DNA from: Galaxea fascicularis
Lineage: Eukaryota > Cnidaria > Anthozoa > Scleractinia > Euphylliidae
Direction of reading: 5' to 3'
Assembly (NCBI GenBank): GCA_948470475.1
Contig: OX419335.1
Coordinates: 16,501,526 to 16,565,525, forward strand
DNA length: 64,000 bases
Below, piece by piece: positions 23,501-35,500 of the stretch. The notes beneath the pieces are model-generated. The model saw nothing but the letters and a program-made list of their open reading frames with translations, was not told the DNA's origin and made no database searches. How positions within the stretch are numbered: position 1 is the first letter of the stretch; the number at the start of each line of letters is the position of its first letter. The position numbers and the translations under genes are program-made.

Positions 23501-26500
23501 TAAGGCACACAATGAAGGGATGAGCATGAAAGAAGTAGGAAGAAACACAAGCTGCAGGGGAGAGTTTCTTGCCACTTCTCAAGTGCTCTTGTCACTTCCT
23601 AGTGTGTCTTGTAACAGAACAAAACATGTTACCAGTATTTTGTAATAGAGTATTATGGACACATTTCAATTTGTGAGAAAACTGCAAAAGGTTTTATTTA
23701 GCTTGTGCACTGAATGGCATCACTGATTATACATGATTTCATCAACATTGCGTCTTGTTAAAATTAAAATTCATTTCTACAGGCAGTTAAAATCATTCAA
23801 TGAAAACAAGCACCATTATTGTAATTGAGTAGTACCTGTTTTGGATTGTGAAAAAATGTCAGGTTTATAATGATTTTGAAGCTGCACTCACAGAAAAGTG
23901 GCATCAGTTTGTACCTTATACTCCCACAAGGCACACTTAATTGTAACGAAAAGATGTACATGCTGTATTTAAATTCCATTTTACACAGTAATACTGTATT
24001 TGTTTCATTTTTTCTCCATTTCATTTCTGTTCACACAATAATGCAGGGTTGTCATTAACTTTGAAAATAGCAGTCCCAAAAGTAGCAGTAGGGGGCTTGT
24101 CACTGGAGCACCGAAGGTGCAAATTTTCAAGGGGGGGAGTCTGGTTGCATGCCTCCCCCCCAGAAAAATTTGCATTTTCCTGGCAATATTTACCCTCAAA
24201 AAGTAATCCAAAATAACAGAATTTAAGTTTACACACTTGCTCTCTTAAAGATTGAAATAGTCATTTAGAAAATTGTTGACAAAGTACTGAAACACTATCA
24301 GAGAGTATATTAAATACCCAGTTTAATTTGTTTGCTAACACTGACTGATCAAAGTGTCAATGATCTCATCATCAATAGCTGGAAAACGGCTGTTTAAAGA
24401 ACCTGGTTGTTCAGCATTACAAGAAAACAAATTACAGAGATAGCTGTCTGACATTTTGATTTTGTCATGCTTGATAAAGTGCAACGTTTTGCCTCTGCTT
24501 CTTCAGCGCAGACGCCATGTTTTTTCCCGTTCATAACACGCCAGCCTGGGAACCATGGTTGGCACTTGTAACGGATGAAAATGACATTTTGAGCCCAGGG
24601 TGGAGTGAGCACCCATACCTAACCATGGTGTAACTGCCCAGCGGTATATCTTCAAAGTCATTTTGAGAGTTGTGAAAGAGTGCTAACTGGGAACTATTCC
24701 TCAAAATTGTTTCAGGCGTTATTCACAGACCTTCGATAACTTTGAAAGAGATTGGCTGCTAACCACATTTGAAACTGTAGTAATACTGATGTACATCTTT
24801 ATTTCGACTCAAAAATTAGAGAAGAATGTCTTACAAGTAATTTCAGTGGACGTTTTTATTACTGTAAGCTTTCTCTTCAACAGAAACAGTGAACTGAAAT
24901 GAAAGTAAACAGCCGAGGATGGGCAATTAGCCGTCTGTTTTGGCCGGCTACCGGCCCTTAATGTAATGATTGTTGTGCATAAAATATGAATTTAGAAGGA
25001 AACAACTCAGAAAAGAAAAAAAAAGAGCCTTATTTTTGCACTTGCAGTTTATTGTTTGCGTGAGAAAGAAAGGAAGAACCACATACCAAGTAAGTACAAC
25101 ATCCAGCACTCTGGGGTGGAGGATTGAGGGCTGTAACAATCAGCATGTGATTTATGTGATGTGTCTCTCAGTAGCTAGCTTTATGTCACACACTCTGAAA
25201 AATCCAACATTTAAACTGCTCTGTTTTCAAAACAAAGCGTGCTACCAAGATGAAAACATGCAAGTCAGTATATTTTTGAAAATGTATTTTACCTGATGAA
25301 GATAAAAACTGAAAATTCTGTTTACTTTTTAATTCTATTTTTTAATGATGTCACATGAAAACCAAGAATTCTTGTATTGTGTCATGAAGGCAGTCCATAT
25401 CCAGGTGGTCTTGTTAATTCAGGTTGTGTAAACTACCACATGCCACCTCCATTCTTCTTTTCATGTAGCACAAAAAGCATATAAGGTTGTGCAAATAGAA
25501 ACTAACAAGAAACAATAAGACCCATCTGGGCCTGGTTGTTCAAAAACCAATTAACGCTAATCCAAGATTAAAATTTAATCAAGGAGCTTATTTCTCATTC
25601 CCCAAATGTTGTTCAGTGCTACACTCTGCAAAATTTTAGATGGGGGGAAGTCATTCTTGAAAAACAAAAAGCTGCGGAAACGACTTTCATCCAAAAGTTA
25701 AAAATTGCAACCGAAGTTTACGCTAATCCTGGATTAGGTTAATCAGCTTTCAAAGAACCAGGTCCTGAACTTTTATTCATGTCTTAGCTACCACATTTTT
25801 ACACCACAGTACGTCTACCACATTAATTTTGTTAGCGAGTTGATGTAACTGTACACTGGTAATCTAGCCCTGTTTTGAAACAATTTGCAAATATTGCACA
25901 TGTTTGATCTGGATTTCCTTTTTTCACTATAGTTCATGCTCTGCATCTATTCACAACCCCTTAACTTCATCTTACAGTCCAGATTTCACACTCTGGTCCA
26001 TAAACTAATCTTATACACTATTCTCACCAACTAAACATGTTTAATTAAACCAGGTTTAGAAAATTGAAAAATAATGGAAAACTGGAACTCAGGCTTTTAT
26101 GCAGGATTTAGATGAACTTAAACATGTTCTTTAATTTGTGCTGAATTTGAAGTAAAAAAACATCGATACGGGCTTTTATAAAGAAAACAATTTTAAACCG
26201 TGTTTAACTAAACAGCTTTTAAACACGTTTAAGCCTTGCTGTGAACGGCGCTTTAGCTAGTTTAACTCTGTTACATAGGCTGTTTTTACCTCCAGACCAT
26301 CCCAATGGAGTTCTAATCTTTACTATTTTAACTCTGTCACATAGGCTGTTGTATCTCTAAACCGTCCCAATGGAGTTCTAATCTTTACTATTTTAACTCT
26401 GTTTCATAGGCTGTTTTATCTCTAAACCGTCGCAATGGACTTCTAACCTTTACTACTTTAACTCTGTCACATAGGCTGTTTTATCTCCAAACCGTCCCAA

Positions 26501-29500
26501 TGGAGTTCTTTGTGGGCGCAGTTTACAGGGCTGGAATTGGGGATTTAATGGTGCCCATGCCACTTACCATGCACTATATCCGCGTGCATGGACCATTTAC
26601 TACTTGCCAGGACAAAATATCAAGCTTGTTTGCCGTCAGATCTCTCCAGTATTTCCACATGATTACAAAGTAAGTGAATTATGCAGCACCCAGGAAACCG
26701 AAAGGTGTTTGCAGCTTGAAGGGTATTACAGTGATTTCTAGACTATTAAGAATGATAGTAGAATGCTAAGGTAATTCCTCTGAATTGCACTGCACATCCT
26801 TACTGCGCATAATTTCTTGCATCAGCAGCACACGCATGAGCTTGTGCATGTTCATTGCAGGTTATCTGAAGGAGTCATCCCCTAGAAATAGGTAAACGGC
26901 GATTTTCTCCCAAACGAGTATGGAGACCTATGCTTTTTGTTTTTTATATTGAAAGAAAATGCAATTCTCCATGACATACCCAAATTTGAAGAATTTTTTA
27001 TTGTCCAGTTTTTCATTATTCACAGAAGATCTCCTTTACAATGAGGCTATTGAAACTTGAATGGTGAAGCACAGACGCAAAAAAAGACGACTTATCTTTC
27101 ATTAGTTCATTTTTTTCTCACCTTTGAGGGGTTTAAGTTTCGACCATGGTGTGCTTTTGACAAAATAAAACCTATATGCCATTGTTTCTGTTCCGTCTTT
27201 GTAAATTATAGAGTCTCAGACCACTTTCGGCCATCAACTTAAACTGTGCTAACAATATACCAAAGTAGGTATAAACTAAGGCCTCAAAGCTTGAAAACGG
27301 ACATGGGGACCCTCTCTTTTTATTGTATTTGACCTTAAATCGAAGTCCGTGGTGCTGGTAGGCTTTGGAGACTTGAGGAAGGGACACAAAATAATAATTA
27401 TTGAGCACTTCTTGGAAACTTTGCCCTCGAGGGGTAGAGTCGCCTCCCATCCCTTGGAATAAAATGCACGAACCTTGGGATAAAACCTCTCAAAAGAGTC
27501 ACTGTCAAAGTGTATTTAGAGTTGTGTAATGACTTTGAAAGCTATACCAAAGACCAAAAATATTTTCAATCTGCCAAAACCATGGTGAAATTGCTATGAA
27601 GGTGCTGTTTCTTCCTTTGGCCACTTTTTAAGACCATGAAGTCAATCTGACCTTCAGACAGCCACAGGGTAGCGCTAACGTACGGTAGCGAAGGCAAATA
27701 GAGCATAAATTAGGGGCTCAAAACGAACGCACAAGTGCCACGTTTATCAATTATCAAGCAGTGTGTATTGCTAAGATTTCTGTTTATGGCGTAGAGATGT
27801 CACGAATAAGTAGCGATTGTAATCGTAGCTGAATTGTGGTTACAGTTCTGGTAGAAAATGTGATAGCAATGTGATTCAAACTAAAAGGCAACAGAAAACG
27901 AGCGAAGCTTATGCAACTGACTAACAGTGACAATACGGTAATCTATGGGTAGTATGTAAAACGAAGCACTCGAAATCCTGACAAGCCTTCTTTCGTCTTC
28001 AAGACAAGGCACAAAAGCAAAGATTGCTCTTAGCATGAACAAAGAAGGTCAGCATTTTATGAAGAATGAATTCTGTTTTTTTGACGGAAAGCGAAAACGC
28101 TGCAGGGGTCTTGTAACCTTAACGGCATCAACATACCATCCATTGTTGCAAAAGCAGATCCCTCTGGCGATAATGGAACAGAGAGAGAGGACACGACATC
28201 TGTTGAATTGTTTTGGACACTTGTTAACGAGGCGCTGGGAAAAGTGGCAAATGATCCTTCAACAAAACTCAATCCAATCGGTTGGTGTAGCAATATGGCG
28301 GGTGTAAACCTAGCAGGCATTACGAAGGTTTATGGCAATGCATGCCTAATAAAATTGTGAGAGTTCCACTTCAACGACCATCGTAATTAAAAAAGCATAG
28401 AAACTAGACCCAGATAGTGCAGAAGAATTTAAGGAGTCAGCAAAGAGACACATGGACAAATTCGTCAGTGCAAAAGAAGACAGGGCTTTCTCAGTAGATT
28501 GGGTTTCTTGGTGGCACGAAAGACGTGGTTTTATTTTCGCGCATTTGTTGTACAGGATGCAGCGCAGATGAATCAGACAGAAGTGACCATGCTAGTTGGG
28601 TGCACAGTGACCGCCCCAATTCATCACTGCTAGATGCATGTCAAGCCGACACTCGAGATTCTTTGTTTCTTGATGTTGAACTTAAAAACTACCAGTCTGG
28701 TTCTGCATCAGGGGGAAGTGGGCCTTCCTTTGTTGATGGCCAAAGGAAGAGACATTCTAGTGAGGTAAATAGAGCCCGATCCATGGGAAAATAAATGTTT
28801 GCAGATGACAGTAACACAACCGGGTTACTGATTGACCCAAAGTTGTCACACTGTCCTCGGGGTGGGAAAAAAATCCAAAAAAGTATCCTGAAAAGACTGC
28901 CACAACTGGTACACTCCATCAACCAGATGTTACGACACCTACGGCACAACAGATGCCCGTTGCAGCATTGCCGATCCCCTCGCAAATGCTGCCACAGCAT
29001 AGAACGGTAGAAGGATCCCCTCGCATAATGGCTCTCCAGCTATCAGCTTATCCACCTTCTCAGATAGCCAGTGGCATACAACTGCCTCAAGTAACACCCA
29101 TCCAGGTGCCCCCACCGGTTTCGCCAATTGCTTTTGGACCAGCATTGCCTCAACAAGCGCCAGCTTCATCGTGGAACGCTGGTATGTCGCCAAATGCATA
29201 TGAGTTAGTGGTAACACCCACAGAGTACAAAAGTGTTATGGTTGAGGAAATGACTTTTCACAAATGCACAAAACCCACCGACTGATATAGTTATTAAACA
29301 TGTGGACAGGAGAGTGACAGGGAGAAATGAGCAAACTGGACAGCTACTGTATAGCAGGGATTTTAGTAACACTTATTATCACCCGATTCCGTCGCACATT
29401 TCCAGGAAAAATCTTCTTTTCACCGGACTTTTGTATATTGACAAGGCCGTCTATGCGTCCTTTAATCAGGCACAGCGCGATATTCTTAACTCCTTTCAAT

Positions 29501-32500
29501 TTAATGTAATTATGCGTTAGTAAACTCTTACATTTACAATGTATTTTAATCGGGCACATGGCAATATGTTTAATTTCTTTTAATTTCATATAATTATGCG
29601 TTAGTAAACTGTGGCAAAAATACCCTGGATATGATTTTATGAAAGCCTAGACAGTTTTATAGCGGCTGGTAACCCTGAGATTTTATTGATGTTTAATGCA
29701 TGGTTCCGGTTCTACCTGTAACCATACCCTCCCGGGCAACCTCCGGGACAAGTCCAGCCCTTCGGTGGGGAATTGTTTGAAGCGATCTAGTCCCCGGCGG
29801 TAGGGGGCCGGCCAATTTGAAAATAACTCCTCGTTGTTCTTGTGAAGTAGCCCACTTCTCGGTTCACGATGGCGCCGAACCGCGTGAAGAATACCAAATA
29901 TCGGTCAATGGAGTTTAATATTTTGCTCAGTGCTCTGAAAAAAATGGCAGTTCATATCGATTTAAATCGTAAAGGGACAGACATTTTAATGCTCTATAAA
30001 AAAAGTATTCATTCGACTCAGAAGCAGTTTGAAAAGTCATTTGATCGAAAACTCGTAGTTTCATTAATGTGGTATTAATGTTCTGTCCACTATTGCGGTT
30101 ACCGTTTTTTCGTCAGTTTTCTTTTTCAAAGATAGTGTTCATATTTTTATTATATAACCGTGAACCAGGAGCATCCTATGCATAACCCTCGCCCTTGCCG
30201 TAGTACGTTCATCCTCAAGAAAAAACATCTGACTTGTTCCTCATTTTCTTCCCTCTCGCCTTCCCGTTAGTTCATTTTGGAATGAAAGTACAAGTTCTGT
30301 AACATTTTTAACCCTCGACCAAAAGGCAGACTCGAATAAAGCATGTCAAGCTTTAGCTTTTGTTGATATTTTTCTTCTGTAAAACCTTTAGTACCTTATT
30401 TACTCGATTAAGCATGTCTGATGCGGCGTTTATTTCAAAATCATATTTCTTAAATTACCGACAACAATTACGTTAGATCATTTATAAATATTATTTAAAA
30501 CAGAAACATAAGACGTCTCGCTTTTTTGCTCAGATAGAATCGTAATTGTCTGAGTTGTACCGTGTACTTTTTTTACTTAAAATCCTCGAATAAACGCCTC
30601 ATTGGTCTGACTGGGTACGTGGTTTCCCTTCGAGTAATGGCGAGAAAACCGTCCAGACCCAGCTAAACAATCACATATGCAAGTTACTCGAGCTTGACAT
30701 GCATTTCTTCGGTTACTTAGCAACTCTAAATTACCAGAGAGAGATCGTGAACAAAAAGTTCTTTCAGCGAAACTTCTTAACAAAAACAGCAACAATCTAT
30801 CTATCTAATCAACATAAATTTGATTGTTGGCCTCTGTTAAAGTGATAATGTAATTGATTGAAAATGGGGTGCTTTGTTTTCGACTTAGGATGCTTCGTTT
30901 TCGACCTTGGGTGCTTCGTTTTCGAGTTTTGGGGTGCTTCATGCTTCGATCTTCGTTTTCGACAAGACCGTAATCTATGCTCAAAAGTAACTTATAATGA
31001 AAGACACAATAAACTAAATCGATCGTAAAACAATATAAGTAACCTACTTTGGTAAAGCTCCTGGAGTACTTGAAATAATAGCATAGCCAGGGAGCGTAGC
31101 GAAGTTTTAACCGTAAAAAATGTTCTCCAGTAGCGGAGCGCAAAGACTCTTAACAGCGACTGAAATTGAACCTTTTTTCGTTAGCGTGTAACCCGAGCGG
31201 ATTACCGAAGTAAATTACATAACATTTTCGCGATGATTACGGCAACCAAAAACGTGATGTAGGTATAATCATTAACTAAACAAAAACAATCAGGCGACTA
31301 ATAAATGTGTCAAACAAACAGCTCCATTTTACTGTTCTTCACAGGACACCAGTCTACCTGTTGCTGTGTTTATTTGGGAAGTGGAAAACAACAATGAAGA
31401 GGAAGTAGAAGTATCAATCATGTTTACATTTCAAAACAGCGATGGAACTCCAAATGAAGTGTCCTCTGGTCATTATAACGAACCATTCACGTGTAGACTT
31501 GGAGGTAATTCCTCCACAGATAATCATGTTCTTGACAAAAGAAACTCAGTTAAATTTTCTGGCGGCTCTACTGAAGTTACAGGAGTTGTTCTTCATCATA
31601 AACACCCAACACAACCATACACCTTTGGGATTGCAGCTAAAGCGCACCATCAGGTATAGAGATCCCCGTTTCCTTCAAATGTAAAGTCTATTAGTTAGTA
31701 ATTTTATATTTAGATATAAGTATGTAAGCGATATGCCTTCTTGGGTAGAATACGTTTTTGTACACGAGTCTGATGAGACCGATGATAGTGACGATAATGA
31801 TGATGCTGATGTTTAACAAAACAAACTTTAGACATAGGGAGAGAGAATCTTTATCGTCTTAAATTCAGTGTTAAATTGGCTTACTGTATCTTTCATGCCA
31901 TCTCTCTATGCTGATGACTGTTAAAATTACGGTAAGTCTGATAGTATTATTACTATGTTTCCTTTATTTAAAATAACGATAACAGTAATGACGACAATAA
32001 TAATAAGTACCCGGCTTTATTGGTAAACACACAATTACTGCTGTCCCAGTGGTGACCCTTATTAAAATAACAAACTTTAGAAATAAGCTACAGAATCTTT
32101 TTTTTTTTTGGACTAGGAGCATCGTCATAAATAATATATTTTGCATGTAACTCCTTAGACTGGAAGACATTCCGTAACGGTGACAACAAAAACTGCATTT
32201 GATGCACAGACACCTTGTAGAAAAGTGTGGGAGGACTTAATGGATGATGGAAAACTCAACTCTACATCAGGTACACTATACATTCACTATTCTCATAGAT
32301 GTCAATTGGGGATCTTCGCGCTGGTTGTTTTTGCATAACCTTACTGTGCACGCATTTCGTGCCGGCGTGATACGTCGCGTCTAACATCGAACTCTGAAGA
32401 AGAGTGAGGTACTTACTGCAATTCTTTTATACGTTTTCTTATGACACCATATTTTGCGCAATATTTTTTTATGTATATGAAAAGAAGAGTAATTGGTTTG

Positions 32501-35500
32501 TAATTTGTTGTTAAATTTGCCCTCGTCCCTTATCAGAGCTACCTTTTCTGGGTACCTCGAAAACTGAGACCTAAGACCTCGAAAACTAAGACCTCATTGT
32601 AATTTCTTTTTCGGAGTGGTGAAGAGCAGAGAGAAGAAGAGGAAAATCTCTTTTCCCAGTTTGCTGTTGTTGTTGTTTTTTAACCACAAAAAAGAATATC
32701 CCGCGATACAAGCTTCCGCTTTGGTCAAGTACAGGTTAACTGTAAAATTCCGGAAACAACTGAATCGTCGAGGTCTTTGCAAAGCAGAAAAGAAAACATG
32801 TCTCTGACTTGGTGTCCGTGCCCGGACACTAAAATGGACGTTCTTGTGATAGGTCACTGCACTGAACCGATCATTTTCACAAACGACTACGAGAAAAGAT
32901 AAGGGCTATCGAGAAAATTGGCGACAAATTTGGAGTTAGTGCCTCAACAGCTTGTGAGAAAGTAAATACAGCAGACACCTGTGATCAGGCTTAATTTTTT
33001 CGTTTTTGTTCTTTTTTTTGGCAAAAGATAAGTACGGAGAGGGCATGGTCTCAGGCTAGAGTTGTGTCCGAGCCCGGACGCTATGCCGGAATACTATTTC
33101 GAAAGCTGCAACTCGAAACGATCGTGGGCAAGCAACAATGCTTGAAGGGCCTAGACTAACTTTCTCACCGGAAGTGCGTTTGATTTTAACTTTTTTATGG
33201 AACGAACCTCTCGAGCCAGGATCTCTTTCCGTAAACGGAAAAAACTGCAAACACTGACCAGGTGCACCAGCCTTTGTTTTGGTGCCCCTGACCCCCAGGG
33301 CACGGGCATAAGCCCCAGAAATAGTACTCCGGCATCGTGTCCGGGCTCGGGTACTACTCTAACTTGCGATTGTGAACGGGGAGACTTTCGCGCCTGGTAA
33401 ATTTTGGCGAAAAATGCAGAGGCCTGTTTCACGAGTATGTTAATTTCGGGTTGTAGGAGAAAAGAAAACGAAGCGTATTAAATTTTGCGATTTCGTCCTT
33501 CCTTTTATCACGCTAAAACCTATACAGTGAAAACCAATTAATTTTCAAGACGTTTGCGATGATTACAAGCGTCACGAGAAAGCTTCCTAAAACAGCAGTA
33601 TGAGCTTCGTATGACTTTTTCGAGACTTTGATACAGCAACTTAGGATTTTAATTTTTTATTAATGTAGTATAGAATTAACTCTTCGATATTTGTCTTTAG
33701 CACTTATGAAATTTCGCAATTTTTTGTAATTTAGTTCGTGTACGTAGTAAGAACAAGGGACAATTTTTTTGCGTCGTATGCCTGTATGCTATGGAATTTG
33801 GATTCGGTAGAATTCAGCAGAAGTTACAACGTCCAAGACATGAAATAGTATGACCACTATGGTTTTGTCAACACACAGGGCCTTGCGAGCCTTCGAAACA
33901 GGAACAGACGCTCTGTGCCGCAGTGGCAGCAACGACCAAAATACCGCCCAAGAAGAAAGCAAAACTGGAGTTTGCTTTGTGTTGGGACAATCCTGTTGTT
34001 CATTTTGGATCTTCTAAAACCAAACACTACAGGTAATTCATGTAGATTCATTGGGTTTCTTGTGGATGTAGTTTGTGTTACTGTTTGTGATATTCAGCTG
34101 GGACCAGATTCACGAAATCTTACCAAAGATGTGTCTTGATAGACAACTTAACAGAAAAATTACGACCTCCGCACGTTATGTATTAAGTGCTATTCATGAA
34201 TGATGTCTAATGGCCATCATAAGACAGGCGTAACTTAGGCGTCGCCTAACTTCACTGGTCTCGAGAAATGATCGATTAGCACCCAGAAGCCAATCAAATT
34301 TACTCAAAATCTATTAAAATACTCCAAATTTGAATAATCGCACTCAGTAGCTCAATTGTTTAAGTGTGGATATATGGAATCAAAGAAATCATGTGAACAC
34401 AACAATTTATCAACAATGTCGGAATCCTCAATTCTTAACGCATCGCGAAATTGCTTAAACAGGGCTCAAAATTATTCTCCGATAGTTTCCGGTCATGTTG
34501 ACCGGCCAAACAAATTTTAGCTTGGTCACGTCTTGTTTCTAACCGGTCAAAATATAGCCTGCAGTGCAGGCGGTTTTTGGCGGGGGCGAGTGGATATTCC
34601 CATCGGTTGTTCAGGCCGCCATCTTGAATTAGGAAAACAGTGGAGAGTTGGAGCGAGGTAAAAAGTTTACCAACCCAGTGGGAGGGAGAAAGAAAAACTG
34701 GGGAGCGGGGAGGGAGAGGGGAAAGAAAAAACCGCCTGCCCGCACTCATTGTTCGTTTGAGAAACTCCGTTCGTGGGCGAACGGAGTCTCTGATTGGTGC
34801 GGTAGAGCTGAAGCAGATTGATACCTGCCAATTAAAGGTAGTTTTTTTACGGCTCATTCCGGCTCATTCCGTGGGAGAAAAGTTGCGGACTAGCGAAGCT
34901 CGAAGAAGCTGTTTTATTTCTCTCTGGGCTGGGCATGACACGTGAATTACGTCCCGAGCAAAAAGAAGCCATTTCGATACTTGTACACGGAAAGGATTTG
35001 GTAGCAGTTCTTCCGACGGGCTTTGGTGAAAACCTCATCTTTCAGTTGTTGATTCGTGTAAAAGAAATATTATCGTCGAAAGCTACGTGTGTGGTTGTCG
35101 TCTGTCCTCTGAAAAGCATCGTTCAAGATCAGTTCACTGAAGCATCTTCAATAGGTTTGACGGCGACATCACTTGCAAGTGCTAGATTGGAAGATGTGGT
35201 AAAATGGGGTTGGGAGGCCCACGCGACTCCTGCTTGCGTGTTTACCGCTTCTATCTCGGTTCTATTGACCGATTTAACTTCTTGCTTGTTTTCAGCGGGG
35301 CAAGACGGTGGTTTAGGGGATAACATGATGATGACAATGATTGAAACAGCCATGTCCTTAAATGTCGCATGTTATGTATTTTGATACCAAAGGTCATTTC
35401 TGGGTTTAAATTCTGCATTTATCGCCTGTTTGTTTTGACTCTTGTTGTTTCTGTTTAGCGACTGTAGCCCTTTATATGCCCTCTGAAGCATTTTGTGTAG

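Larger units (their letters stand above)
26670..31344. other. GBA2 intron 5 with transposase relic and minisatellite
   Basis: A 4.7 kb intron. The identifiable content is a decayed transposase-like reading frame (28021-29284) and a degenerate minisatellite (30868-30962). A GC-richer patch at about 29715-29815 and a short ORF at 29869-30078 have no recognised relative. Confidence 0.5.

Noticed and set aside
24970..25296. 108-codon ORF as a separate gene
   Set aside because: It only surrounds the 42-base GBA2 micro-exon; the flanks read as intron.
25933..25999. Alternative GBA2 exon reading [12 protein letters not shown]
   Set aside because: Superficially similar to the missing segment, but it has no suitable donor; the exon at 25048-25089 fits length, phase and motif far better.
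26264..26524. CRISPR array
   Set aside because: Units are contiguous without unique spacers, lie across a eukaryotic splice site, and the genome is animal.
34935..35384. Functional RecQ helicase gene
   Set aside because: The P-loop lysine is lost and there is no DEAH box or second RecA lobe.
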